This document shows, one piece after another, positions 44,302 to 53,576 of a DNA stretch of 64,000 nt. The notes under the pieces are model-generated. The model searched no databases, was not told where the DNA came from, and saw only the letters and a list, made by a program, of their open reading frames with translations. How positions within the stretch are numbered: the first letter of the stretch is position 1; every line of letters begins with the position of its first letter. A program made the translations under genes and the position numbers. The DNA is from Stenotrophomonas maltophilia (GTDB taxonomy: Bacteria > Pseudomonadota > Gammaproteobacteria > Xanthomonadales > Xanthomonadaceae): contig NZ_CP106759.1 in NCBI RefSeq assembly GCF_025642255.1, positions 3,189,501 through 3,253,500 of the forward strand. Direction: 5' to 3'.

Positions 44302-46149
44302 ATGGATACCGCGCTGACGCTGACCAACGACATGAAGCTCGTACTCGGGCTGGTCGGCTTCACGATGGCGATGTTCCTGTTCGAGCGGATCCGCGCCGAC
44401 GTCGTCGCGCTGGTGGTGCTGGTGGTACTGGGTGTGACCGGCCTGATCGCCCCGGAGGAAATCTTCGGCGGCTTCTCCGGCAACGCGGTGATGAGCATCA
44501 TCGCCACCACCATCCTCGGTGCGGGCCTTGACCGCACCGGCGCACTGAACCGGCTCGCGGCCTGGCTGCTGCGACGCGGACATGGCATCGAGCAGCGCCT
44601 GCTGATGATGACCACGGCCATCGCCGGCCTGAACTCGTCCTTCATGCAGAACCCGTCGGTGATGGCGCTGTACCTGCCGGTCGCCTCGCGGTTGGCGGCA
44701 CGCACCGGGCTGACCATGCAGCGGCTGCTGCTGCCGATCTCGGCGGCGATCGTGATGGGCGGTGCGCTGACCATGGTCGGCAACTCGCCGCTGATCCTGC
44801 TGAACGACCTGCTGGCCTCGGCCAACAACAACCTGCCCTCCGGCCTGGCCAGCATCGAGCCGCTGCGCATGTTCGCGCCGCTGCCGATCGGCGTGGCGCT
44901 GCTGATCGCCTCGCTGCTGTACTTCCGCTATTACGGCGATCGCAAGCTGATCGAGGAAGAGACCCTGGTCAACGATGGGGTCACCCCGGCCCGTACCGAG
45001 AGCTACTTCGCCAAGACCTACGGCATCGAAGGCGATGTGTTCGAACTGGTGGTCACCGCCGAAAGCCCGCTGGTCGGCATGACCCTGGGCGAGGCCGAGA
45101 GCCTGCATGACGCGCCGCTGCTGCTGGCGCTGAAGACCGGCAACGATACGCGGCTGGCGCCACCGGCGGAAATGCGCATCTGGGTGGGCAGTGTGCTGGG
45201 CGCGATGGGTCCGCGCGAGCAGATCGGCGATTTCGCCCAGAACCAGTTCCTGCGCATGTCCTCGCGGCTGAAGCACCTGGGCGACCTGTTCAATCCCAGC
45301 CGCGCGGGCATTTCCGAGGCGGTGGTGCCGCCGACCTCGAACGTGATCGGCAAGAGTGCGGCCGACCTGCGCCTGCGCAAGGAGCGCGGCATCAGCCTGC
45401 TGGCGATCAACCGCGACAAACAGGTGATCCGCGAGGACGTGCGCGACGTGCAGCTGCGCGCTGGCGACATGCTGGTCTTCCACAGCATCTGGACCGACCT
45501 GGCGCAGGCCGCCAAGAGCCGTGACTTCGTGGTGGTCACCGACTACCCGACCGGCGAACAGCGCCCGCACAAGTTCAAGATCGCCATGGCGATATTCGCG
45601 CTGACGATCCTGATCGCGCTGACCAGCAAGCTTCCGGTAGCGCTGACCCTGATGACCGGCGTGGCCGGCATGTTGCTGACGGGCGTGCTGCGGATGGACG
45701 AGGCCTATGCCTCGATCAACTGGAAAACCGTGTTCATGATGGCCGGACTGATCCCGCTCGGCTGGGCGATGGACTCCAGCGGCGCGGCGGCCTGGGTCGC
45801 CGGCCACACCATCGACAAGCTCCCCACCGGCATACCGGTGTGGGTGCTGGAGCTGGCCCTGGCGCTGCTGACAACGGTGTTCTCGCTGGTGATCAGCCAT
45901 GTCGGCGCAACCATCGTGATGGTGCCCATCGCGGTGAATCTGGCGCTGGCGGCGGGTGGCAACCCCACCGCGTTCGCACTGATCGTGGCGCTGTCGGCCT
46001 CCAACAATCTGATGACGGCCTCCAATCCGGTCATCTCGATGATCACCGGCCCGGCCAACTACACCCCGCGCGAGATGTGGCGGGTCGGCGGACCGTTGTC
46101 GCTGATCTACACCTGTGTGGTGGTGCTGATGATCAACCTGATGTTCTGA
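44302..46149 (+). CDS. SLC13/DASS-family permease with two RCK (TrkA-C) domains
   Basis: The 615-residue membrane protein has the divided layout of this group: an N-terminal bundle of helices (to about residue 215) with SGNAVMSIIATTILG and NSSFMQNPSVMALYLPV, a cytosolic insert holding two RCK_C domains (FELVVTAESPLVGMTLGEAE ... and NVIGKSAADLRLRKERGISL ..., about 240-400), and a C-terminal bundle with SHVGATIVMVPIAVNLALAA and LSASNNLMTASNP. Homologs carry anions such as sulfate, di- or tricarboxylates with sodium; the substrate here is open. It may be the last gene of the thiS-thiG-trmB group, although it seems functionally unrelated. Confidence 0.85.
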   Translation: MDTALTLTNDMKLVLGLVGFTMAMFLFERIRADVVALVVLVVLGVTGLIAPEEIFGGFSGNAVMSIIATTILGAGLDRTGALNRLAAWLLRRGHGIEQRLLMMTTAIAGLNSSFMQNPSVMALYLPVASRLAARTGLTMQRLLLPISAAIVMGGALTMVGNSPLILLNDLLASANNNLPSGLASIEPLRMFAPLPIGVALLIASLLYFRYYGDRKLIEEETLVNDGVTPARTESYFAKTYGIEGDVFELVVTAESPLVGMTLGEAESLHDAPLLLALKTGNDTRLAPPAEMRIWVGSVLGAMGPREQIGDFAQNQFLRMSSRLKHLGDLFNPSRAGISEAVVPPTSNVIGKSAADLRLRKERGISLLAINRDKQVIREDVRDVQLRAGDMLVFHSIWTDLAQAAKSRDFVVVTDYPTGEQRPHKFKIAMAIFALTILIALTSKLPVALTLMTGVAGMLLTGVLRMDEAYASINWKTVFMMAGLIPLGWAMDSSGAAAWVAGHTIDKLPTGIPVWVLELALALLTTVFSLVISHVGATIVMVPIAVNLALAAGGNPTAFALIVALSASNNLMTASNPVISMITGPANYTPREMWRVGGPLSLIYTCVVVLMINLMF

Positions 46150-46164
46150 GGGTCGGGTTCATCG

Positions 46165-46184
46165 GCAGGGCTGCGCCCTGCACC
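46165..46184. repeat. GCAGGGCTGCGCCCTGC palindrome, copy 2
   Basis: GCAGGGCTGCGCCCTGCACC, 15 bases after the SLC13 stop, same orientation relative to the gene as the copies after poxB and cysB. Confidence 0.8.
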
Positions 46185-46241
46185 CGCAGAAGCAACGTCA
46201 ACACCAACGCCAAAGGCAGGCACTCCGCCTTCGACAGATCG

Positions 46242-46264
46242 GTAGCGTCGAGCCATGCTCGACT
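46242..46264 (+). repeat. SMAG-type repeat (GTCGAGC variant)
   Basis: GTAGCGTCGAGCCATGCTCG followed by ACT, just past the 3' end of the Rieske gene. Confidence 0.8.
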
Positions 46265-46274
46265 GCATCTGGCC

Positions 46275-46610
46275 TCAGGCCAGGTAGACCTGCCCATCAC
46301 GCACGTCCACCGGCACCGCGCGCAGGCGGTCGCCCTTGCAGGGGCCGGCGATGCAGTCACCGCTGTCCAGCGCGAACGAGGCGCCGTGGGCGGCGCAGAC
46401 CAGATGCCCCTCGCGGCTCTTCAGGAACTGCCCCGGCGCCCAGTCCAGGCGACGGTCGGCATGCGGGCAGATGTTCAGGAAGGCGCGCACCTGTGCGCCG
46501 TCGCGATACAGCAGCAACGACTCGGCATCGCCCTCGACCACTGCTTCGACCTCGGCAAACGCACCATCGGCAATGGCATCAAGGGCGATCAGGGCAACAG
46601 CGGCAGTCAT
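46275..46610 (-). CDS. small Rieske [2Fe-2S] protein
   Basis: The 111-residue soluble protein is a stand-alone Rieske domain. The cluster ligands are in CPHADRRLDW and, 21 residues on, CAAHGASF, i.e. C-x-H ... C-x2-H. It resembles ferredoxin subunits of dioxygenases or NirD-type proteins and probably transfers electrons to an oxygenase or reductase not encoded nearby. The ATG at 46610 is preferred; an in-frame ATG 12 codons upstream adds an unrelated segment. Orientation is opposite to its neighbours. Confidence 0.88.
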   Translation of the reverse strand: MTAAVALIALDAIADGAFAEVEAVVEGDAESLLLYRDGAQVRAFLNICPHADRRLDWAPGQFLKSREGHLVCAAHGASFALDSGDCIAGPCKGDRLRAVPVDVRDGQVYLA

Positions 46611-46790
46611 GGCGAAGGCTCGGACAGTAAAGAAGCATTGTCGCATGCCTGCTCAGGTGACTGGCTGCAGGATGAACACAAGTCATTGATTCGTAATAAG
46701 CACAGGCTATATTTAACGAGTTTTTCACTCAATGACAGTGCGGGCTCCCGATACTCTGGTTTCGCTGATTTCCCAGCCTATCGAGCCGCC

Positions 46791-47072
46791 ATGTTCAATC
46801 GCGATTCCGCCTTCAACCAGTTCCGCACCCTGTTCGCGCCGCGCAAGCCGCGGCACCCGCTGGTGCGCGTTGCCGTGGGCCTGCTCGGCCTGGCGATCCT
46901 GGCCGCGATGGTGTTCATCGGCGTGTTCGTCGGTGCGGCGATGATCCTGGTCGGCCTGGCGTGGAAGCTGCTGGCCTCGCGCAAGGCGGGTGCAGCCCGA
47001 CCGGCCGACCCGACCGTGGTCGAGGGCGAGTACCGGGTGGTGCGCAAGCCGGTGCTGCCGGCCTCGCGCTGA
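46791..47072 (+). CDS. small single/double-span membrane protein
   Basis: The 93-residue protein starts MFNRDSAFNQFRTLFAPRKP, then has a long hydrophobic stretch (residues about 27-60) that could span the membrane once or as a hairpin, and a basic tail with DPTVVEGEYRVVRKPVLP. Not recognised as a named family. The 180 bases upstream are unusually AT-rich for this genome (about 46680-46735) and probably hold its promoter. The start is the first ATG after that stretch. Confidence 0.6.
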   Translation: MFNRDSAFNQFRTLFAPRKPRHPLVRVAVGLLGLAILAAMVFIGVFVGAAMILVGLAWKLLASRKAGAARPADPTVVEGEYRVVRKPVLPASR

Positions 47073-47150
47073 GCCCTGCCGGCCGGCGTGCCCGCTGACG
47101 GCGGGCGCCATGCGTTCTAGACTGCGGGCATTCCCTTCCTGGATGCCCGC

Positions 47151-47867
47151 ATGTCCGATGTTTCCGATGTGATCCCTGCACCTGCCACGCCGCGTGTTCC
47201 GGTGGTGGGCGGTGGCAGCTTCCCCGTGCACCGCGTCTACTGCGTGGGTCGCAACTTTGCCGACCATGCGCGCGAAATGGGAGCCGCGGTGCCGGCGGCC
47301 GACGACCGCGGCCGGCCGATGTTCTTCAGCAAGCCTGCCGATGCGCTGGTGGTCGGCCATGACGATGCCATCCCCTATCCGCCCGCGACGGCCAACCTGC
47401 ATCACGAAGTGGAGCTGGTGGTGGCCATCGGTCGTGATGCCCCGGCCGGCGAGCTTCCCGTGGCCGATGCCGAAGCGCTGGTGTACGGCTATGCCGTCGG
47501 CCTGGACCTGACCCGCCGCGATCTGCAGGCGGCCGCCAAGGAGAAGGGCCATCCCTGGGACGCCGCCAAGGGCTTCGATGCCTCCGCACCGATCAGCGAG
47601 ATCGTGCATGCCGGCGAAGTGGGCGATCTGGCGGCGCTGAACCTGTCGCTGGAAGTCAACGGCGAAGTGCGTCAGCAGGCCCTGCTGGACCAGATGATCT
47701 GGAACGTGCCGGAAATCCTGCACGAGTTGTCCAAGCTGTGGCAGCTGCGCGCCGGTGACCTGGTGTTCATGGGCACGCCGTCCGGAGTGGCCGCACTGAA
47801 GCCGGGCGACCGTTTCAGCGCGCGCCTGGAAAACGTGGCCGAGCGCCACGGCGTGATCGCCGGCTGA
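47151..47867 (+). CDS. fumarylacetoacetate hydrolase family protein
   Basis: The 238-residue enzyme belongs to the FAH/HpcE hydrolases that cleave C-C bonds in beta-diketone-type acids. [19 protein letters not shown] opens the fold, [12 protein letters not shown] follows, and [11 protein letters not shown] carries the metal-binding glutamates; [20 protein letters not shown] and [18 protein letters not shown] are typical of fumarylpyruvate hydrolase-like members. No aromatic degradation genes lie next to it, so the substrate is uncertain. mscL begins 52 bases later. Confidence 0.87.
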   Translation: MSDVSDVIPAPATPRVPVVGGGSFPVHRVYCVGRNFADHAREMGAAVPAADDRGRPMFFSKPADALVVGHDDAIPYPPATANLHHEVELVVAIGRDAPAGELPVADAEALVYGYAVGLDLTRRDLQAAAKEKGHPWDAAKGFDASAPISEIVHAGEVGDLAALNLSLEVNGEVRQQALLDQMIWNVPEILHELSKLWQLRAGDLVFMGTPSGVAALKPGDRFSARLENVAERHGVIAG

Positions 47868-47919
47868 CACCACCTGCGCTACTCTGCGCGCTGTCCACAT
47901 CCCCCACAGGAGAAAACAC

Positions 47920-48324
47920 ATGGGAGTGCTCACCGAATTCAAGGAATTCGCGATGCGCGGCAACGTCATCGACCTCGCCGTCGGCGTGGTGATCGGCGCC
48001 GCCTTCGGCAAGATCGTCACTGCACTGGTCGAGAAGATCATCATGCCGCCGCTGGGCCTGCTGATCGGCAAGGTGGACTTCTCGCAGCTGGCGTGGACGC
48101 TGTCGCCGGCACGCATCGGGCCGGACGGCAAGGAGATTCCGGCGGTGGTGATCGGCTACGGTGATTTCATCAACACCCTGATCCAGTTCGTGATCGTGGC
48201 GTTCGCCATTTTCCTGGTGATCAAGGTCATCAACCGTCTGTCGCGCAAGAAGGAAGCCGCTCCCGCCGCCCCGGCCGAGGAAGTGGTGCTGCTGCGCGAG
48301 ATCCGCGACAGCCTGAAGAAATAA
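47920..48324 (+). CDS. mscL: large-conductance mechanosensitive channel
   Basis: The 134-residue homopentameric channel opens under membrane tension during hypo-osmotic shock. [20 protein letters not shown] is the N-terminal amphipathic helix, [20 protein letters not shown] the pore helix, and a second helix ([19 protein letters not shown]) leads to a charged C-terminal bundle ending [16 protein letters not shown] precedes the ATG. It is followed by a SMAG repeat and a terminator. Confidence 0.97.
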   Translation: MGVLTEFKEFAMRGNVIDLAVGVVIGAAFGKIVTALVEKIIMPPLGLLIGKVDFSQLAWTLSPARIGPDGKEIPAVVIGYGDFINTLIQFVIVAFAIFLVIKVINRLSRKKEAAPAAPAEEVVLLREIRDSLKK

Positions 48325-48327
48325 GGC

Positions 48328-48350
48328 GTAGCGCCGGGCCGTACCCGGCG
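48328..48350 (+). repeat. SMAG-type repeat after mscL
   Basis: GTAGCGCCGGGCCGTACCCG-type element starting four bases past the mscL stop; a G replaces A in the loop and its partner is changed as well. Confidence 0.8.
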
Positions 48351-48364
48351 AGCCCGCCGCATGT

Positions 48365-48390
48365 GAAAGCCCCGCTCCGGCGGGGCTTTC
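48365..48390 (+). terminator. rho-independent terminator after mscL
   Basis: GAAAGCCCCGC/GCGGGGCTTTC, an 11-base perfect stem with a TCCG loop, followed by GCTTTG. The A/T at the stem base makes it work as a terminator in either direction. Confidence 0.75.
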
Positions 48391-48502
48391 GCTTTGCCGG
48401 ATGTGGCGGAAAACAGCGTTCGCTCCGGACATGACCTCCCGCCCATGCGCGCGTCTGAACGACTGTTAAGCTCCAAGGCTTGGTCCCTTCCCGGAGTTGT
48501 CC

Positions 48503-49924
48503 ATGCGTCGCCGCGTCCTTGCCATCGCATCCTCCCTTGCCCTGCTGGCCGCCCCGGCCTTCGCGGCACCGCGCGCCACCACCCTGCCCCCGGCGTCGCT
48601 GGCCACGGCCGCGCAGCTGCGCGATCAGGCCCTGGCCGATGACACCGGCTGGAAGGTGGTCGAGTCGCTGACCACCGAAATCGGTCCACGCATCGCCGGC
48701 AGCGAAGCCGACGCGCGTGCGGTCGCCTGGGCCGAAGCCAAGTTCAAGGCCCTGGGTTTCGACAAGGTCTGGAAAGAACCGGTGACCTTCCCGAAGTGGG
48801 AGCGCCGCAGCGAACACGCCGCCGTGACCGGCAGGAACCCGCAGCCGCTGCAGATCACCGCACTGGGTGGCAGCCCGGGCGGTACCGTTGAAGCAGAGGT
48901 CGTGCGCTTCGCCGACCTGGCCGCGCTGCAGGCCGCGCCCGCCGGTTCACTGAAGGGCAAGATCGCCTTCGTCGATTACCAGATGCTGCCGTTCCGCGAT
49001 GGCCGCGACTACGGCCGTGGTGGCGCGATCCGCAGCAAGGGACCTTCCGAGGCGATCCGCAAGGGCGCCGTCGGTTTCCTGATGCGCTCGGCCGGCACCG
49101 ATTCGCACCGCGTGCCGCACACCGGCATCACCCGATTCGATGACGGCCTGACCCCGGTACCGTCCGCGGCCCTGTCGGTGCCCGATGCCGACCAGCTGGC
49201 ACGTCTGCTGGCACGTGGCAGCACTACGGTGAAAGTCGCGCTGGACTGCGGCTGGGATGGTACTGCGACCTCCTACAACGTGATCGGCGAGATCACTGGC
49301 CGCACCCTGCCCAAGGAAGTCGTGGTGATCGGTGGCCATCTGGATTCGTGGGATCTGGGCACCGGTGCCGTCGATGACGGCGCAGGTGTCGGCATCACCA
49401 TGGCCGCGGGGCATCTGATCGGCCAGCTCAAGCAGGCCCCCAAGCGCACGATCCGGGTGATCGCGTTCGCCAACGAAGAGCAGGGGCTGTACGGCGGCAA
49501 GGCTTACGCCGAAGCACATGCAAAGGACGTGGCGCTGCACCAGCTGGCTGCCGAGAGCGATTTCGGTGCCGGCCGCATCTATGCGTTCAATACCGGCTCG
49601 CCAAACCCGGAAGGCTCGCGCGAAGCGACCCGGCAGATCGCCGAGGTGATGAAGCCGCTGGGCATCGAGTACGCAGCCGACAAGGGCGGCCCGGGTCCGG
49701 ATATCGGCCCGCTGGCGGCCAAGGGTGGCGCCTGGGCGTGGCTGGCACAGGATGGTTCGGACTACTTCCACCTGCACCACACCGCCGACGACACGCTGGA
49801 CAAGATCGACCCGAAGGCGCTGGCGCAGAATGTGGCGGCATACACCGTATTTGCCTATCTGGCCGCAGAGGCCGACGGCAACTTCGGCAGTGAAGCCAAA
49901 GCGACCACACCGCCGAACGAGTGA
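48503..49924 (+). CDS. secreted M28-family zinc aminopeptidase/carboxypeptidase
   Basis: The 473-residue precursor has a signal peptide (to about residue 22, AFAAP). An N-terminal segment and a PA-like insert (about 120-245) precede the peptidase core with GGHLDSWDLGTGAVDDGAGV (zinc ligands His and Asp), FANEEQGLYGG (catalytic Glu pair), ESDFGAGRIYAF (zinc Asp) and LHHTADDTLDKID (zinc His). It probably trims peptides in the periplasm or outside the cell. The ATG at 48503 is chosen because CCGGAG lies six bases upstream; a TTG two codons earlier is possible. Confidence 0.9.
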   Translation: MRRRVLAIASSLALLAAPAFAAPRATTLPPASLATAAQLRDQALADDTGWKVVESLTTEIGPRIAGSEADARAVAWAEAKFKALGFDKVWKEPVTFPKWERRSEHAAVTGRNPQPLQITALGGSPGGTVEAEVVRFADLAALQAAPAGSLKGKIAFVDYQMLPFRDGRDYGRGGAIRSKGPSEAIRKGAVGFLMRSAGTDSHRVPHTGITRFDDGLTPVPSAALSVPDADQLARLLARGSTTVKVALDCGWDGTATSYNVIGEITGRTLPKEVVVIGGHLDSWDLGTGAVDDGAGVGITMAAGHLIGQLKQAPKRTIRVIAFANEEQGLYGGKAYAEAHAKDVALHQLAAESDFGAGRIYAFNTGSPNPEGSREATRQIAEVMKPLGIEYAADKGGPGPDIGPLAAKGGAWAWLAQDGSDYFHLHHTADDTLDKIDPKALAQNVAAYTVFAYLAAEADGNFGSEAKATTPPNE

Positions 49925-49931
49925 GGGGGCC

Positions 49932-50000
49932 ACGCCGGGCGATGCCCGGTGGGTGCTGCGGGAAAGGAGGTGCGGACCGAGGTCCGCACCCACCAGAGGG
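49932..50000. repeat. cluster of palindromes after the M28 peptidase
   Basis: A SMAG-like CGCCGGGCGATGCCCGGTGG is followed by GTGCGGACC-GA-GGTCCGCAC (49970-49989), matching the palindrome after the TonB receptor, and by further CACCCACCAG repeats. The gap between the converging peptidase and symporter genes is filled by these. Confidence 0.65.
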
Positions 50001-50042
50001 GATCGCACCCACCAGGCTGGGTCGCCCCATCTGCCCGGACAG

Positions 50043-51494
50043 TTACCGTTCCCACGCGCAGGTGTTGCGAACACCAAGCCGGTGCGGATCGAACAGGGGA
50101 TCCGTCCCCAAGCGACGGTGGTGCTCGTAATCGCGCAGCGCGGCCAGCGCCGGCTTCTGCAGCAGCAGGATGGCGAAGATGTTCAACCAGCTCATCAGGC
50201 CCACGCCGATATCCCCCAGCGACCAGGCGACCGTGGCACTGTTCAGCGCCGAGTAGCCGGTGGCCAGCAGGAACAGCAGCTGGAACCCGCCTATCACCCA
50301 CGGCATCGGGCGGTCCCGGCACAGGTAACTGATGTTGGTCTCGGCCATGTAGTACAGCGCCAGGATGGTGGTGAACGCAAAGGGTAGGATGGCCAACGCC
50401 ACGAATGAACGGCCGAAGCCCGGCAATGCCGATTCCACCGCGTGCTGCACGAAACGCGGTCCGGCCTCGACGCCCGGCAGATTGCCCAGCAGCAGACGCG
50501 CATCATCCGGAATGCCGTTTACCGCCGGGTCGTAGACGTTGTACAGGCCGGTCGAAAGAATAAGGAAGGCGGTCGCACTGCACACCACCATCGTGTCGAT
50601 ATAGACCGAGAACGACTGCACCAGGCCCTGCTTGACCGGATGGGAGACCTCCGCTGCGGCCGCCGGGTGCGCACCACTGCCCATGCCGGCTTCGTTGGAC
50701 AGCACGCCGCGGCGCACGCCCCACTGGATCGCCGTGCCGATCATGGCGCCGAACGCTGCATCCATGCCGAAGGCACTGCGCAGCACCAGCGCTGCGACCT
50801 CCGGCACTTTGTCCGCGTTGAGCACCATTACCATCGCGGCCACCAGCAGATAGGCGATGGCCATCAGCGGTACCAGCCACTGGGCGACACCGGCGATGCG
50901 GCGTACACCGCCGACAAGGATGGCACCCAGCGCCACCAGCAGTACGCCGGTGGTGAACACGACCGGTACATCCCAGGCTTCATTCACCGCGCTGGTGATC
51001 GCATTGGACTGCGTACCCGCCAGCATCGCGCCGGCCAGCACGGCGACCAGTGCAAACAGCACCGCATACCAGCGCTGGCCCAGTCCCTTCTCGATGTAGT
51101 AGGCCGGGCCACCCCGATACTGGCCACCGGCGTCGCGATCCTTGTAGATCTGCGCCAGCGTCGATTCGATGAAGGCGCTGGACGCACCCAGGAAAGCGAC
51201 AACCCACATCCACAGGATCGCACCGGGACCACCGAAGGCGATGGCCATCGCCACACCGGCGATATTGCCAACGCCCACCCGGCTGGACAGCGACAGGGAC
51301 AACGCCTGGAACGGGGACACCCCTGCATCGGACCGCTCATGGCGGAACACCAGGCGCAGCATGTCAGGCAGCGCGCGCAGCTGGATGAAGCGGGTGCGCA
51401 CGCTGAAGTACAGGCCGGCGAGCAGGCACAGCACCACCAGGTAAGGGCTCCACACCACGCCGAGAAGGGCATTGACGATCGATTCGACGTTCAT
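50043..51494 (-). CDS. AGCS-family sodium:alanine/glycine symporter (1)
   Basis: The 483-residue protein has about 11 membrane helices and the AGCS signatures: CLLAGLYFSVRTRFIQLRAL, SLSSRVGVGNIAGVAMAIAF (the conserved G-V-G-N-I-A-G motif), GGPGAILWMWVVAFLGASSA, GGPAYYIEKGLG and NEAGMGSGAHPAAAAEVSHP. It imports small neutral amino acids with sodium. It resembles the symporter at 53577-55085 but the two are not identical. The outer-membrane gene upstream ends nine bases before its ATG, so they may be co-transcribed. Confidence 0.92.
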   Translation of the reverse strand: MNVESIVNALLGVVWSPYLVVLCLLAGLYFSVRTRFIQLRALPDMLRLVFRHERSDAGVSPFQALSLSLSSRVGVGNIAGVAMAIAFGGPGAILWMWVVAFLGASSAFIESTLAQIYKDRDAGGQYRGGPAYYIEKGLGQRWYAVLFALVAVLAGAMLAGTQSNAITSAVNEAWDVPVVFTTGVLLVALGAILVGGVRRIAGVAQWLVPLMAIAYLLVAAMVMVLNADKVPEVAALVLRSAFGMDAAFGAMIGTAIQWGVRRGVLSNEAGMGSGAHPAAAAEVSHPVKQGLVQSFSVYIDTMVVCSATAFLILSTGLYNVYDPAVNGIPDDARLLLGNLPGVEAGPRFVQHAVESALPGFGRSFVALAILPFAFTTILALYYMAETNISYLCRDRPMPWVIGGFQLLFLLATGYSALNSATVAWSLGDIGVGLMSWLNIFAILLLQKPALAALRDYEHHRRLGTDPLFDPHRLGVRNTCAWER

Positions 51495-51503
51495 CGCGCC
51501 CCC

Positions 51504-52493
51504 TCAGAAGGACATGCCCAGGGCGACCTGGGGGCTGATGAGGCGGGCGGCATTGCGGCCGGCCACCGTGACCTCCACGCCGGCGATCAGGCCAAGCGAG
51601 GGACTGAAGTGGTACTGCAACGCAGGGGCGAAAGTCAGCGTACGGCTGGCCGGGCGCCATTCGTCGACGCGCGCGATGGCGCCGTCCGCGCCGGGAGCGA
51701 AGCCGCTGAGGCGTTGCCGGGTCTCGCGGCTGGCCGCCACTTCCATCACCGCCACCCAGCGGGGGTTGACGCTGTATTCGGCGCCGATCGACAGGCCCAG
51801 TACCGAACCGCGCGCGACGTGGCCCTGGAAGCCCGCGGCGGTACCGTACACGCTGGCACCGGTGAGGGCCGTGCGGGAAGGCGCCGGACCCGCGCTGAGC
51901 TGGGCACGCCAGCGCAGTGGCCGCTCGTTGCCCAGCCACACCACCTGCTGCACGCCCAGCGCGGCAACGGTACGCTGCACGCCGTCACCCTGCGCGTCGA
52001 GCGGATTGCCGGTGATGCGGTCATGGCTGCCCGTGCTGAAGCGCTGCACGAGCGCTACTGAAACCGCGGGCCGGGTGCCATCCGCATTGGCCGCCTGCAG
52101 CAGATACTGCAGGCGCGCAGTGGTGTCACCCGCGCGGAAACCCTGGCTGTGGGCGGCACCGGATTCGGCGCGCGACGCGCTCAGGTTGACCTGGCCGGTG
52201 ATCCGCTCACCCAATCCATAGGCGATGGGCACCACCACCGTCCAGCCGCCACTACGTTCACCGCTGCGCTGGCGCTGGCCACGGTCATCGAAGTGATCAC
52301 GGCTGTCGACACGTACCAGATAGGGTTCGATGTAGCCGCGCCCCTTCGGCATGCCGGCCGGATTCGGGGTGATCAGCGGACCCGTGAAATTGACGCCTTC
52401 CAGACTGCGTGCACTGGCATGCACATCGACCGACGCAAGCAGGCTTGACAGCGAGAGGAGCGCGCCGAGGGCGCAACGATGACGACCATGCAT
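51504..52493 (-). CDS. outer-membrane beta-barrel protein (phenol-MetA-degradation/transporter-like)
   Basis: The 329-residue precursor has a signal peptide (cleaved near residue 27, VHA). The mature part is rich in alternating beta strands (VVVPIAYGLGERITGQVNLS; LSIGAEYSVNPRWVAVMEVA; LTFAPALQYHFSPSLGLIAG) and ends VALGMSF with a terminal Phe, as expected for a barrel. The pattern resembles the MetA-pathway/transporter OMP family (Pfam Phenol_MetA_deg); the cargo is unknown. AAGG lies six bases before the ATG at 52493. It precedes the AGCS symporter by nine bases. The 246 bases upstream contain only the terminator of the rlmB-like gene. Confidence 0.7.
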   Translation of the reverse strand: MHGRHRCALGALLSLSSLLASVDVHASARSLEGVNFTGPLITPNPAGMPKGRGYIEPYLVRVDSRDHFDDRGQRQRSGERSGGWTVVVPIAYGLGERITGQVNLSASRAESGAAHSQGFRAGDTTARLQYLLQAANADGTRPAVSVALVQRFSTGSHDRITGNPLDAQGDGVQRTVAALGVQQVVWLGNERPLRWRAQLSAGPAPSRTALTGASVYGTAAGFQGHVARGSVLGLSIGAEYSVNPRWVAVMEVAASRETRQRLSGFAPGADGAIARVDEWRPASRTLTFAPALQYHFSPSLGLIAGVEVTVAGRNAARLISPQVALGMSF

Positions 52494-52681
52494 GTGGAAC
52501 ACCTTGCCTGACAGGAATGGAACTCCAACCTGCGTCGAGCAAGAGGGCGCAACAATGAGGCAAGTTTCAAAAGCATGCTTGATCGGAAAAATCAGGCTGT
52601 ACGCAACGCAAGACGACGCAATCCGCCTTAAGCCGCCTTGACGCTGCACGACGTCCGCGGTGGTCCCGCCGGCACATCGCG

Positions 52682-52710
52682 CAAAAAAAACCCGGCCACG
52701 GGGGCCGGGT
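52682..52710 (-). terminator. rho-independent terminator of the SpoU-family gene
   Basis: ACCCGGCC/GGCCGGGT, an eight-base stem with a five-base loop, followed on the minus strand by TTTTTTTTG. It lies 30 bases after the stop at 52740. Confidence 0.9.
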
Positions 52711-52739
52711 CCTGGCAGCCGATGGCGGCGACCTGTCCG

Positions 52740-53576
52740 TCAGCCGTCGCGACGGCTCGCCCACTGCGCCAGCAGCACTGCGGTGGCCGAGGCCACATTT
52801 AGGCTCTCCACCGCGCCACTGCCGGGAATGGAGACCTGCAGGTCACATTCCCCGGCCAGGTCGCGGTCCATCCCCTCGCCTTCGGCGCCCATGACGTAGA
52901 CCAGACGCGCCGGCAGCGACGTGCGGAATACATCGTCACCGCCATCGACGAGTGTGGCCGCCAGACCGAAGCCGGCATCGCGCAGCTGGGCCATCGCCTG
53001 CGGGGTCGCAGGCAGCTGCACCAGCGGCACTGCTTCGGCACCGCCTTCGGCCACGCGGGCAGCCGCACCGGACAGCGCCAGCGTGCTGCCGGCCGGCAAC
53101 AGCAGCGCCTTCGCGCCGAAGTGCGCCGCCGAACGCAGGATCGCGCCGAGGTTGTGCGGATTGCCTACGCCATCCAGCCACAGCGCCAGTGACGGGCCTT
53201 CGCCGATCTGCTGCAGCCACTGCGCCAGCGGCACGGTCGGCGCACGCAGCACGTCGGCCACCACGCCTTCGTGGTGGGTGGTGCCGGCCAGCTTGTTCAG
53301 ATCGCCTTCCTCGACCACGCGGTAACCCACGCGGTTGGCCACGCACCACTTCAACAGCGGCTGCAGGCGCGGAATCCGGGCCTCCAGCAGATACAGCTTG
53401 CGCAGTGCCTGCGGCCGCGCTGCGAACGCGGCCAGCACGGCATTCAGGCCGTACAGGCGCAGCTCATCGCTGACTCCGCGTCCACCGCCGCCCGTTGCCG
53501 GCAGGTCCGTGCGCGGCAACGGTGTGGCGCGCGGCGGACGAGCGGACGGGCGGCGGTTGTTCCAGGGGTTGTTCAC
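52740..53576 (-). CDS. SpoU/TrmH-family 2'-O-ribose RNA methyltransferase (RlmB-like)
   Basis: The 278-residue SPOUT enzyme has an N-terminal basic, proline-rich tail, a small L30e-like domain (LRLYGLNAVLAAFAARPQAL), then the trefoil-knot motifs: VGNPHNLGAILRSAAHFG (motif 1 with catalytic Arg), VYVMGAEGEGMDRDL (motif 2) and IPGSGAVESLNVASATAVLL (motif 3). RlmB methylates G2251 of 23S rRNA; this protein may act on that or another RNA. The start is a GTG directly after the TAA of the upstream AGCS gene with GGAG nine bases before it, so the two are translationally linked. Confidence 0.85.
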   Translation of the reverse strand: MNNPWNNRRPSARPPRATPLPRTDLPATGGGGRGVSDELRLYGLNAVLAAFAARPQALRKLYLLEARIPRLQPLLKWCVANRVGYRVVEEGDLNKLAGTTHHEGVVADVLRAPTVPLAQWLQQIGEGPSLALWLDGVGNPHNLGAILRSAAHFGAKALLLPAGSTLALSGAAARVAEGGAEAVPLVQLPATPQAMAQLRDAGFGLAATLVDGGDDVFRTSLPARLVYVMGAEGEGMDRDLAGECDLQVSIPGSGAVESLNVASATAVLLAQWASRRDG

